A stretch of DNA of 35,825 nt from Prasinococcaceae sp. CCMP 1430. Its lineage: Eukaryota > Prasinodermophyta > Palmophyllophyceae > Prasinococcales > Prasinococcaceae. The position numbers and the translations under genes are program-made. Below the pieces are notes generated by a model, which saw nothing but the letters and a program-made list of their open reading frames with translations, had not been told where the DNA came from and made no database searches. Of this stretch, positions 18,123 through 27,207 are shown one piece after another (position 1 is the stretch's first letter; each line of letters begins with the position of its first letter). The DNA lies in assembly GCA_013416795.1 (NCBI GenBank), contig RQSC01000598.1, positions 51,636 to 87,460 on the forward strand. The letters run 5' to 3'.

Positions 18123-18518
18123 CGTCTCCCACTGCCCACTCCCTTCAGGCCCGCGGCGCGGCCGATCGGCGCCCGCTGCGCCCGCTCGCCCGCTCGCTCG
18201 CTCGCGCGGTCGCCTCGCAGGTCCACGCGCGCGGGCGCGAGGGGGCGCACCGGAGCGCGCGCTCTGCCGCGGGGCGCGTCTACGGCCTCGGCGGGGGGNG
18301 TGGATCCCCATCAAAACGGCTGCGCTCCCTTTTCGCACCGATCTTCCGTGGCTTTTGCACGTGGAAACGCATGCACGGGCGCGCGCGGCCCGCCGCTGTG
18401 GGCCGAGGCGAGGCCGCAACGTCGAGGCGAGGCCGCCCCAGCATTGGGAAAATGGTGAGTTAAAACATGTGGAAGAAAGCCGGTGGAAAGACACGCACAC
18501 GTACAACACGGTCGGGCG
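18123..18518. other. Spacer between the CobW and HPF genes, single N at 18299
   Basis: GC-rich 5' flank of the CobW gene (18123-18298), then an ambiguous base inside a G-run (18299) and a less GC-rich stretch to 18518 that would be the 3'UTR of the HPF gene. No gene recognised. Confidence 0.5.
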
Positions 18519-19540
18519 CTACTGCTGGGCGTCCTCATAAATGGGCACGAGCGCGCCCACGCCCCCATGCGAGCGCCTGTAGAGCACCTGGGTCTTGTTG
18601 CTCTTCTCGTCGAGGTAGACGAAGAAATCGTGATCGAGAGCCTCGAGCTGCTCGAGCGCCATTTCACGGCTCATCGGGTACAGCGGGACGTACTTGGTGC
18701 GGACGACCTCAGGTGGCAGCTCGGGCTCGTGCATGGCGGCCAGCGGGGCGTCGAGGTCCTCCTCGAAGCCGGCATTCACAGCGCCAACGTCCGCTGCGGA
18801 CACGCTCGTGTCGTGGGGTTGCACACCGCCGAGCTTGCCCTTCACGCGGTCCTTGAGCTTCCGCGCTTGCCGATGGATCTTGTCGCCCACCTTGTCGATC
18901 GACGCGTACATGTCGTCGGAGCGCATCTCGGCGCGGATGATGCCACGTCCCTTGGTGTGCACGGTGACCTCGCACTTCTGCTCTTGCTTGCCCTTGCCGC
19001 CGGCGCGGCTGTTCTGCACGGAGAGCTTGATGTCCGCGTCGCGCAGCAGCGCCTCGAACGGGTGCAGCGCCTTCCCGATCTTCTCGTTCGCGTAGCTGTC
19101 CATCGCATCGGTGACGTCGACGCCCTCCCCGTACACCCGCATCGCGACGCCCTCCGTGGCCGCGTCAGCATTGGCCGGCGCCGCACCCGCGCGTGCGTGG
19201 CGCGCGGAGCGGTGCGCGCGGCCGCAGAACGCGCCGGCCGCTCCGGGCCGCCTCGCACGCGCACACGCGCGCGATATCGCTGCGCGATCGACCGGACCGC
19301 ACCCGCGGCTCTCGCGCTCGCCCGTCCCGCGCTCCCCCCCGACGATCACCCCCGGCGCGCGAGTGGCACGCCCCGACACTCCAGACGCAGCGGCAGCAGG
19401 CCACAGCTACGGCGCGGCGGTGTGGCACAGTGGCACCGCCCCCGTGCTCTCCCCCCCCGCACACGCACATACACACCCCTCCCCGCCTCCGCGTGCGGAT
19501 GTGAAGATCGCGCGTGGCGCGCGCGCGCGCGCGCCGCCAT
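18519..19540 (-). CDS. Long-form ribosome hibernation promoting factor (plastid PSRP1/YfiA-like)
   Basis: The conserved body begins at MRVYGEGVDVTDAMDSYANE (ATG 19142) and contains the S30AE domain (KCEVTVHTKGRGIIRAEMRS, YASIDKVGDKIHRQARKLKD). A linker leads to the C-terminal dimerisation domain (VVRTKYVPLYPMSREMALEQ, HDFFVYLDEKSNKTQVLYRR). Two domains define long HPF, which inactivates and dimerises ribosomes; the plastid homologue is PSRP1. Upstream of 19142 the frame is open to 19406 and is Arg/Ala-rich like a transit peptide, but has no ATG. A possible first exon is 19540-19475 (ATG GCG GCG, Arg/Ala/Ser-rich) joined in phase to 19406 by a GT-AG intron ending gccgtag, giving 317 residues. 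That start is tentative; the family call is firm. Confidence 0.85.
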
Positions 19541-20360
19541 CAAAACGCATGCGCTGACTCAGCGCGACCGCGTCGCAAAAATCTCGCAAGCAGATCGGCC
19601 CGTTTTTTTTTTTTAAGAAGAGAAAAAAGAAAATGCCTGAGTGCGACCTTTTGTCCCTCTCTCCCGGGTTCGACTCGTTGACACCTGGTATGATCCGACG
19701 CTCCGCCCGGGGAGCTCCGGGGTGAGCTCCCGCCATCACCGGGTTCAACGTCGGGGAATCGGCGTGCCAGTTTTTTTCCCCCCTTCTTCTTCCTCTCCCT
19801 CTCTATGTGTCTCGCTCACACCTGGTCTTAACGAGGGTCGTGCCGGGATGAGCTCCCTCCAGTGCCGGTTTCAACCCCGGAGGGTCCAGAATTGCCCCGG
19901 GCGTGAAAAAAAAGTTCGTGCAGGGGGTTTGCGGAGGGGCCGCCCTGCGCGCAGCGCGCCGCCTGCGGCGTCCCCCCTCCCCCCCTCCCCCCTCTTCCCC
20001 TCCCCTTTCATGCCCCGCGGCGCGCCACCGCCTCCACCCGCTCCCTGTCCGCACGCACGCGCGGGTCCTGCCCCCGACCGTTCGAGGTTGTTCGTCTCTG
20101 CTGCGTGCATGTCCGTCTCCCTCTCTCGCCCTCGCTCCCGCTCTGTTGCAGACCGAGGGAGCGCGCGCGCTGTCGCGCAGAGGGGCAGAGGGGCGGGTGC
20201 CAGGGGTAGGGCAGGGGCGCCACACCGCGCAGCCCGCCCTCCCCCACCGCTCCCGGCACCCACCCACACCCACCCACCCAACGTACCCGATCGGGCTCGG
20301 TGCGCCGTCGCTGCTGCTACAGCGAGGGCCGGACATCCCGCGCCGCGCCCAGCAGCCGCG
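19541..20360. other. Spacer between divergent HPF and thiolase genes, with diverged repeats
   Basis: No gene recognised, although the thiolase frame stays open back to 19641 as Arg/Pro-rich sequence. Two diverged copies of a repeat are seen, at about 19662-19770 and 19805-19890; shared features are cacctggt, gagctccc and ggtttcaac. Poly-T (19602-19613) and poly-A runs and long C-runs (19970-20010) lie nearby. Confidence 0.45.
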
Positions 20361-21407
20361 ATGCCGATGGGCGCGTACATCGTGGAGTGCGTGCGCACCG
20401 CCACGGGCAAGCGCAAGGGCGCGCTCGCCGGCGTGCACCCGGCGGACCTCGGCGCGGTCGTCGTCGACGCGCTCGTCGACCGCTCCGGCGTGGACCCCGC
20501 CGCCGTCGACGACGTCGTGTGGGGGTGCGTGTCGCAGATCGGCGCGCAGGCGGGCAACATCGGCCGCTCGGTCGTGCTCTCCTCGAAGCTGCCGGAGTCG
20601 GTGCCCGGCACCACGTGCGACCGCCAGTGCGGCTCGAGTCAGCAGGCCATCCACCAGGCCGCGCAGGCCGTCATGTCAGGCACGCAGGACATCGTCATCG
20701 CTGGCGGCGTGGAAAACATGAGCACGTGCCCCATCGGCTCCAACGTGATGGTGGGCATGGCCGCCGGCCACGGCTTCCCGTTCAACTCCAAGGGCATCGA
20801 GGCGCACTACCCGGGCAAACAGTTCTCGCAGTTCGCGGGCGCCGAGATGCTTGCCAAGAAGTACGACCTCAGCCGCGCCGAGCTGGATGCGATGGCCGCA
20901 CGCTCGCACAAGCGCGGCGCCGAGGCGTACGCCAGGGGCGCCTTCGACAACGAGATCGTGCCCGTCGAGGTCGAGGACGAGGACGGGCGCACGCACCTGC
21001 ACGCCAAGGACGAGGGTCTGCGCCCGGGAACGACAGTCGAGAAACTCGCCAAGCTCAAAACCATGGCGCCGGGCGGCGTGCTCACGCCGGGTACCGCCTC
21101 GCAGATCTCCGACGGCGCGGCGGCCGTCATGATCGTCAACGAGCGCGGCCTGGAGCACCTGCGCAAGCAGGGCAAGGGCGCCAAGGCGCGCGCGCGCATC
21201 GTCGGGCTCGCGCTGGCCGGCTCTGACCCCGTCGTGATGCTCGAGGGTCCCATCCCGGCGACCAAGAATGTGCTCGCGAAAACGGGGCTCTCCCTGTCCG
21301 ACATGGACTTGTACGAGGTCAACGAGGCCTTCGCGTCGGTGCCGGGCTCCTGGGCAAAGGCGCTGGGCGCCGACCAGAACAAGCTGAACGTTTGCGGCTC
21401 GGCCATG

Positions 21408-21439
<32 letters not shown>

Positions 21440-21590
21440 CAAGCTCATGACCACGCTCGTCAACCAGCTCGAGCAGCGCAACGGCCGCTACGGCCTGCTC
21501 GCCATCTGCGAGGGCGGCGGCACCGCCAACGCCACCATCATCGAGCGCTGCGCGCCCGACGGCTCCTCGCTGCCCAGGGCCAGGCTCTGA
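20361..21590 (+). CDS. Acetyl-CoA C-acetyltransferase (thiolase)
   Basis: Intronless, 409 residues from ATG 20361, the usual length for a tetrameric thiolase. MGAYIVECVRTATGKRKGAL is the family start. The nucleophile is C90 in DRQC90GSSQQA, followed by the glycine-rich AGGVENMS loop, N321EAF, the catalytic H353 in ALGH353PLGATGA and the proton-donor C383 in AIC383EGGGTANA. It condenses two acetyl-CoA to acetoacetyl-CoA or performs the thiolytic step of beta-oxidation; many homologues accept longer acyl chains. The C-terminus is Ala-Arg-Leu, which fits the peroxisomal targeting (PTS1) consensus. There is no convincing N-terminal presequence if this ATG is used. Confidence 0.95.
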
Positions 21591-21728
21591 GCGCGGCTCA
21601 TCCGTCGCAGCACAGCACAGCCGCGCGTGGGCGCTGCGCGCTTGTGAAGGCCGCCCACGCGCGCGCATGCACATTTTTGAGAAAAGGAATGGTGATTATC
21701 ACACGCGAATTGGCATGCGGCGTCAGAG

Positions 21729-22475
21729 TCATGAAGCGAGGACGGCGCTCTCGTCCGCACAGCTGGGGGCGCAGTCGCACACGCCGTCTCCCACAAAGGT
21801 CGTGTGCACGCTCGCCCTGCGGTCGCCGCGCGCACATGCGAAGGCACCGACGCCGCACGCAGCGGTGAGGCGCTCGTCCGCTCCATCAACGCAATCGCAA
21901 AAGCTGCGGCGCGCACGTGGAGCGCACGTCAGCGCGCGTCTCCCGAAGCACGCACATCAAGAGTAGCGCACCAGCGCGCACGGCCAGGCGCTGCCGGGCG
22001 CGCGACGCAACTCGTCGTTGAGCGCTCGCATTGGGAGTACCACCGCACCGCCGTCGCAGGCGAAGGTGGGCCCCCTCTCTCGGATTCCAGTGCCGCTGAA
22101 TGCGTCCACGCTCGTGTGCCCCCCGGCTCGCCGCGCGAGGCTCGTGGCGCCAGCGGTGGCACCGCGACCAGCGCTTCTCCGAGCGCTGCCTTTCGCCCTC
22201 TCGGCCGTGGAAGCGCGCCCCTCTCCGCCTTGTAGCAGTGACGCCAGCGCTGCGATTGCTGCCATCGCGGCAAGCGCACACACCGCCCGGCGCACCCAGT
22301 GCAGCACTGCGGCAGCCACTCCCTGCATCCGGCGTGCGCGCATGCGCCGGCGTTGCAGCCGGCCGGCGCCGCCCACTCCAGCCGACGCGCTCGCGCCCGA
22401 GCCCGCGTCCACGGCCAGTGCGATACTCGCTCCGCCTGCATCAAGCGCTGGCACGACGCTGCGCCGCGGGCGCAT
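21729..22475 (-). CDS. Single-pass membrane protein with glucosidase II beta-like (PRKCSH/LDLa-type) domain
   Basis: Two minus-strand exons, 22475-22012 and 21903-21729, joined in phase (ga|c = Asp; donor gttgcg, acceptor gccgcag); 212 residues. A basic N-terminus is followed by a hydrophobic segment (AVCALAAMAAIAALASLL), then FACDGGAVVLPMRALNDDFC, DCVDGADERLTAACGVGAFA, and after a short gap VGDGVCDCAPSCADES. The NDD-CDC-DG-DE and later DGVCDC repeats are the calcium-binding cysteine pattern of the N-terminal domain of ER glucosidase II beta subunit. The rest of that subunit (coiled coil, MRH domain, ER-retention signal) is absent: the protein stops soon after. A type II Golgi/ER membrane protein is likely; the function is unknown. 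The splice junction restores the motif exactly, which supports the model. Confidence 0.75.
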
Positions 22476-23543
22476 CCGCTGCTCTCAGCTCCCGTGTCTC
22501 CGCCTGCCTAGCTCGGCGTCGTCCCCAGCGAAAGTGTTGGCCGCCTCCTTGCCAATCTCGTGACTGTCACGGATCTCGTCAGGGAGCTCGGCAAACTCAG
22601 CCTCGGTGAGGCTGTCCAGCGCGCCGTGATCGCCCCCTGGCAGGCGCCCGCCGTCCCGCGCACCCCGCTCGCCCCGTCCTCCAATGGATGCAACACGTCC
22701 ATCCAAGTCGGTCCGTCCACCTTGTTCACGGCAAACGGGCGCCCCGCTCGCCGCCTCCGGCCCCGCGACCACCCCATCGTGGCCCCCCGTGTGGCGCCGC
22801 GCCCGCACCCTCCCCTCCGCCTCCCGCGCCACCGCCGCTTCGCTCCGCAGCGGCGCGCAGCGGCGCCGCATGCGCTTTGATGAGGCTTTCAACACCCCCA
22901 CGTCAAAACGCACGTGAATACAATTGTACACCCTACAAACCAAATAATACCTCAAATACGCGAGTGTGTGTGTGCGTACCCAATCCCACCCGGCCACGTT
23001 CGATCGAGCACGCCGGCCGGCAGGCGCCCGCGTGGCTGCAACGGCGCGGGCGGGCGAATCCCCATGAATGACCCGGCAAAACCTGCGCGCCGCCCTCGCA
23101 AAGCCTCGCGCGATGGAACCGATTGTAACCGGTCGAACATCCGCCTGCCTGGCGACCCGAACGATTTTTTTTCTGGGCGCCTTCGGATGAGTGGCCCAGT
23201 CAATGCTGCGCGTCCTGGGGAAGCGGCGCGCGCTGGGACTGCGTTTGGCAGGGAATACATCCCCCTGGCGAGGGACGTGAGTTTTTTGGTGCTTGCGTGT
23301 GCGCCCGCGCGCGCGCGCGCGCGCGCGAAATTTCGTCCGCGCCGATCGCCGCGGTGCCACCTGCGCCCGATGCGCGTTGCCGCGGGGCCACAGCGCGCGC
23401 GCGCGAGGGGAGGCCGCGCGCGGGCGCGAGGGGACGCAGCCCCCCATCCCCCCCCCTCCTCCTCCCTCCTGACCCTCCCGTGCCCTAATCCCCGCCGGTG
23501 TTCNGCCGAGCCTGCGCATCTCAGACGCGAGCGGCGCGCGGCG
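22476..23543. other. Largely unassigned region upstream of SSRP1
   Basis: Apart from a weak minus-strand ORF (22485-22640), nothing is recognised. It is AT-richer at 22900-22990, has a (CG)n tract (23305-23330), long C/CT runs (23445-23490) and a single ambiguous base at 23504. The missing SSRP1 5' exon may belong here or was lost at the N. Confidence 0.4.
22485..22640 (-). CDS. Possible exon of an unrecognised acidic protein
   Basis: The minus-strand frame ending at TGA 22485 reads LDSLTEAEFAELPDEIRDSH and continues EIGKEAANTFAGDDAELG. Its acidic, helical character differs from the Arg/Pro-rich shadows around it. Directly upstream another frame reads PFAVNKVDGPTWMDVLHPLE (from ATG 22777), so a frameshift or missed intron could join them. 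No family is recognised, and no complete gene can be drawn. Confidence 0.25.
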   Translation of the reverse strand, partial: PGGDHGALDSLTEAEFAELPDEIRDSHEIGKEAANTFAGDDAELGRRRHGS

Positions 23544-25139
23544 ATGGCCGTGCGCAGCCCGTGGCGCGCGCCAGGGGCGCGCAGCTTCGCGGCGCGCGTC
23601 GAGCGCGTGCCGCTGACGCTTGCGATTGCGCGCACCCCGGCCGCGCCACAGTTGCACCCGGGCGGCGTCATCTGGAAGAAGTCGGGCGGCGCGACGAACA
23701 AACTGATCGACATAAAGAAGGAGGATGTGGCGGCGGTGTCGCTCGCGGCCGTGCCCAAGATGAACCAGCTCTCCGTGCGGCAGCGAAACGGCAAGGAGGT
23801 GGTGTTCTACGGCCTGGCGAGCGAGCAGGAGACCGCGGCCGTCTCACAGCACTGCCTTCAGTACTTCGGCGTGGAGTGCGCGGCCAAGGAGTACAGCATC
23901 ACGGGGCACAATTGGGGGGAGGCGGAGCTGGAGGGCGCCATGCTGCGCTTCAGCGACAAGAACGGCAAGCCGGCGTTTGAGTTTCCGCTGGGCGACGTGG
24001 CGACCGCGCAGGTGCAGGGCAAGAACGAGGTGCAGATCGGATTCCACACCGACGACACCAACCAGGAGAAGGACTCGCTCGTCGAGCTCACCTTCTACGT
24101 GCCGCCGGGGTCGGAGGTGCACCCGCCCACGGAGGAGGGCACTGCGGCGCAGACGCTGCACGAGAAGTTGCTCGAGCGAGCGGACATCGGCACGGCCACT
24201 GGCGAGGCCGTCGCATCGATGGAGGACCTGTACGTGGTGGTGCCGCGCGGGCGTTTCACCGCTGAGATGCATCCCCAGTTCATGCGGCTGCTCGGCACCG
24301 CCAACGACTTCAAGGTGCAGTACTCGTCCATGCTGCGCATCTTCGTGCTGCCTCGGAGCGCAGGTATGCCCGGCGGTGTCACCTGGGTCAACGTGGCGCT
24401 GGACCCGCCGCTGCGCAAGGGTCAGACATACTACCCGCACCTGCTGCTGCAGTTCCCGTCGGACGACATGACCGACCTGGAGATCGACATAGACCCCGAC
24501 GTGATCGCCGAGCGCTACGGCGACAAACTCGAATCGAGCTACTCGGCGCCGACGTGCGAGGTGTTTGCCAAGGTGCTGCGCGGGCTGTCAAACACCAAAA
24601 TCACGCGACCAGGCTCTTTCCAGAGCCCGCTCGACGGCCAGGCGGTGCGCTGCTCTTTCAAGACCGAGGAGGGCATGCTCTTCCCGCTCGAGAAGTCCTT
24701 CTTTTACGCGCCCAAGCCGCCGCTGCTCATCCTGTACGAGGATGTCAACGACGTCGAGTTCCAGCGCCAGTCTGGGGGCACGTCGCACTCGAGCAAAACG
24801 TTCGACCTCGTGGTGACCCTCAAGTCGGACCAAGAGTACCAGTTTCGTTCCATCCAGCGCCAGGAGCTCGCCAACCTGCTGGCGTTCTTCAAGGCCAAGG
24901 GCGTGCGTGTGTCCAACCTCAAGGAAACGCAGGCGGCGGCGGATGGAAACGAGCGCGGCGCGCGCGCCTCCTTGGCGGAGGTCGACGACGACGACGACGA
25001 CGACGATAGCGGCTCGGACCCGGACGAGGACTTCACGGGAGCGGAGAGCGACGAGCCATCGGACGAGGACGAGGACTATGGCAGCGGCTCGGATGGGTCG
25101 GATGACGAAGCACCCAAAAAGAAGAAGAGTAAGAAGTGA
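23544..25139 (+). CDS. FACT complex subunit SSRP1/Pob3
   Basis: The frame from ATG 23544 gives 531 residues. Conserved sequence starts at LHPGGVIWKKSGGATNKLID (the POB3/SSRP1 N-terminal PH domain). It continues through YFGVECAAKEYSITGHNWGE, the double PH middle domain (MEDLYVVVPRGRFTAEMHPQ; ARPGSFQSP-like region ITRPGSFQSPLDGQAVRCSF) and VNDVEFQRQSGGTSHSSKTF, into a long acidic tail (eight Asp, then Glu/Ser/Asp) ending KKKKSKK. SSRP1 pairs with Spt16 as the histone H2A-H2B chaperone FACT. There is no HMG box, as in yeast Pob3. The acceptor-like cacag directly before the conserved Leu suggests that residues before it (MAVRSPWRAPGARSF...) may not be the true N-terminus; the usual first ~20 residues are not found. 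The gene ends 145 bases from the convergent MYST gene. Confidence 0.92.
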   Translation: MAVRSPWRAPGARSFAARVERVPLTLAIARTPAAPQLHPGGVIWKKSGGATNKLIDIKKEDVAAVSLAAVPKMNQLSVRQRNGKEVVFYGLASEQETAAVSQHCLQYFGVECAAKEYSITGHNWGEAELEGAMLRFSDKNGKPAFEFPLGDVATAQVQGKNEVQIGFHTDDTNQEKDSLVELTFYVPPGSEVHPPTEEGTAAQTLHEKLLERADIGTATGEAVASMEDLYVVVPRGRFTAEMHPQFMRLLGTANDFKVQYSSMLRIFVLPRSAGMPGGVTWVNVALDPPLRKGQTYYPHLLLQFPSDDMTDLEIDIDPDVIAERYGDKLESSYSAPTCEVFAKVLRGLSNTKITRPGSFQSPLDGQAVRCSFKTEEGMLFPLEKSFFYAPKPPLLILYEDVNDVEFQRQSGGTSHSSKTFDLVVTLKSDQEYQFRSIQRQELANLLAFFKAKGVRVSNLKETQAAADGNERGARASLAEVDDDDDDDDSGSDPDEDFTGAESDEPSDEDEDYGSGSDGSDDEAPKKKKSKK

Positions 25140-25283
25140 CTGTGCCCACGCCCGCTCTGCGCGCAGCAGCGCTTCGTGGCCGCTACACTGTGCACCCGTC
25201 ACGCATCTTACACGCCTAGGTGGCCGGTTTCGATATGATACAGTAGCGCGTGGCCCGCCGATGTCACTCGAGCAGCGTTGGCG

Positions 25284-26540
25284 TCAGGACCAGCTCTTGG
25301 GCGTCCAGATGAGCCTGTCCGCCTGCACTCTCACCTCGTTGGAGGTGTCGCCAATCAGCCTGCAGTGCTCCTCAATGACCTTGGGCGTGGCACTCACGAT
25401 GTGCTGCCCTTTCCAGTACATCACCAGTCCGAGGTCCTGCAGTGTGCTGACGACGTCTTCCTCGAGCATGCCCAACGAGTCGGCGACCTCCTGGATTGAG
25501 ATGGCGCCGCGGGTCTCGGCGAGGTGGCGAATGATGCGCTTGCGCCAGAACGAGCGGTAGCTCACCTGGCCCAGGTCGCTCAGCGGCCTCTCGGGCGTGC
25601 CGGCTTTGCCCTCGCGCTTGGAGAGCTCGTACGAGAAGGCGATGAGAAACGAGCCGTAGCCCTTGCGCTGGTGCGTGGGCAGCGTGAGGATGCATGCGAG
25701 GTTGTACTGATTGGTCTTGTTGTTTTTCTCCTTCGAGAAGTAGCCCGCGATCTCGTACTCGCCCTGCTCGTTGCGCTCGCACATGACGTAGAACAGAAAG
25801 GGCTCTACGTCGAAGTAGAGCGTCTTGTGGTCCAGGAAGAGCTTGGCGAAGAGGCACAGGTTCTGGCAGTAGAGCTTGTTGCGCGCGCCGTCCACCTCGA
25901 ACACGCTCAGCTCCGGCGCCGGGCGGCCATTGCGCGCGCCGTTGCCCGCGGCGACAGCCGTGCCGCGGTATATCTCCTCGCCGGGCGGGTGCTTCACGAG
26001 CAGCCGCTCCCGGTGCGCCAGCAGCGAGCTGCGCTGTTTGAAGTACTTGAGGCTGTGCTCGCAGACGTAGAGGTGGCTCGCGGTCCCGTACTCTGCTGGG
26101 TACGGCGAGTAGTACCACGTGTCGAGCTCGAATCGCCCGAAGTGCACGGTCTGTATGTACTTGACCTTGGTCTTCTCCTCGTGCTCCTTCTCGAGCTTCT
26201 GGTCGATCTCAGGGAGGTCCTCGAGACTCCCCGCGACGTTGTGCATGCGCTCGTAGCGCCGCTTGAGATTGCGCGTCGCGCGCCGAGCGTCCTGCGCGAG
26301 CGCGGCGTCGGCGCGCGGCGAGAGCGCCTGCTCGGCGTTGGCCGAGTACATTTCGCACAGCCGGCGCACCACCCACTCGTCCAGCCGCCTGTCGTGGCCC
26401 ACGTAGTGCACGTAGTAGTGCACCGCGTCCTCGTCTTGCGCGCCGCCCGGCCCGTCGCCCTCCCCGCGCACGGCGATCACGTTGGCCGCGTGCGCCTTGC
26501 GATCGAACGACGCCGTCGCGAGCACGCGGTTGCCGACCAC
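25284..26540 (-). CDS. MYST-family histone acetyltransferase (Esa1/KAT5-KAT8 type)
   Basis: 418 residues in one frame. Order: chromo-barrel/Tudor-knot (GNRVLATASFDRK, HYYVHYVGHDRRLDEWV), a basic linker, then the MYST domain. HFGRFELDTWYYSPYP starts the catalytic part; the zinc-finger position reads YVCEHSLKYFKQRSSLLAHR and lacks the second and last cysteines. DHKTLYFDVEPFLFYVMC has the autoacetylated Lys, YNLACILTLP the active-site Cys, QRKGYGSFLIAFSYELSKRE the acetyl-CoA loop, and GTPERPLSDLG the catalytic Glu. A winged-helix end follows. It should acetylate histone H4 in a NuA4/MSL-like complex. The codon at 26540 is GTG, an in-frame TGA lies about 25 bases upstream, and there is no ATG or splice acceptor between. 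The true first exon is unseen or a base is missing. Confidence 0.93.
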   Translation of the reverse strand: MVGNRVLATASFDRKAHAANVIAVRGEGDGPGGAQDEDAVHYYVHYVGHDRRLDEWVVRRLCEMYSANAEQALSPRADAALAQDARRATRNLKRRYERMHNVAGSLEDLPEIDQKLEKEHEEKTKVKYIQTVHFGRFELDTWYYSPYPAEYGTASHLYVCEHSLKYFKQRSSLLAHRERLLVKHPPGEEIYRGTAVAAGNGARNGRPAPELSVFEVDGARNKLYCQNLCLFAKLFLDHKTLYFDVEPFLFYVMCERNEQGEYEIAGYFSKEKNNKTNQYNLACILTLPTHQRKGYGSFLIAFSYELSKREGKAGTPERPLSDLGQVSYRSFWRKRIIRHLAETRGAISIQEVADSLGMLEEDVVSTLQDLGLVMYWKGQHIVSATPKVIEEHCRLIGDTSNEVRVQADRLIWTPKSWS

Positions 26541-27056
26541 GAAGGGTAGCGACGGCGCGACCGGTCAGAGCAGCGTCGGTCCACAGGTTGCGCTGCGCGT
26601 GCATCTCACACGCGCTGCTTCGCCACCCTCTCCGAGATGCCGCCTTCCCACCCGCCACCCGCCCGCGGCGCGCGCTGTGGCCCGCACAGGCTCGCCGCAG
26701 CAGGCAGCCGCGCGCGCATCGATTCTCCGGGTCCCGAGCTAGGGCGTGCGCGCAGCCGCGCGCGAGAGAGAGAGAGAGAGAGAGCACGCACGTCGCGCCC
26801 TCCCGCCGCCGCCGGGGCAGTCCTGCGTGCGAGAAGAGGGGGAGCAGGGGGGAGGGCCGTCGCCTCCCCCGCCCCCACCCCACCCCCACCCGACGCGCCA
26901 CCAGCGCCACCACCACCACCACCAGCGGCTGCAGCAGCAGCGGCCGCAGCAGCAGCGGCTGCAGCAGCGCGCGCGCGCAGGGCTTCTTCTTCCCGCCAAA
27001 AAAAAAAAAAAAAGTGCTGGACAGTTCCAGGTACAGTCCTATGCACGTGTGTACAG
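26541..27056. other. Low-complexity 5' flank of the MYST gene
   Basis: Contains (GA)n at 26764-26785, CAC/CAG-rich triplet runs (26885-26960) and an A13 run (27000-27013). No gene recognised. Confidence 0.5.
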
Positions 27057-27207
27057 TACAGAGGTCAACTTTAAAATCGTCCGCCTCGCCAGGCGGATTT
27101 ACGCCCGCCTAAAAATCGTTCCAGCGCGCGCCGCTTCGCCAGGGCGCCCAGTTTTACCCGCGCTACTCATAGAGACTTTCCGCACGATTTTAAAGTTGAC
27201 CTCTGTA
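27057..27207. mobile_element. MITE-like element, Tc1/mariner type (24-bp perfect TIRs, TA flanks)
   Basis: 27057-27080 and 27184-27207 are perfect inverted repeats starting TACAGAGGTCAAC and ending taaaatcgt. If the outer TA is the duplicated target, the element is about 147 bases with 22-bp TIRs beginning CAGAGGTC, as for non-autonomous Tc1/mariner elements. The interior (27081-27183) has no ORF and contains smaller inverted repeats (cgcctcgccaggcgg; cgccagggcgcc). Identification as a transposon derivative is inference from structure. Confidence 0.75.

Noticed and set aside
19641-20360. Long N-terminal extension of the thiolase
   Set aside because: The open frame starts with GTG, is Arg/Pro-rich and repeat-derived, and the family start fits the ATG at 20361.
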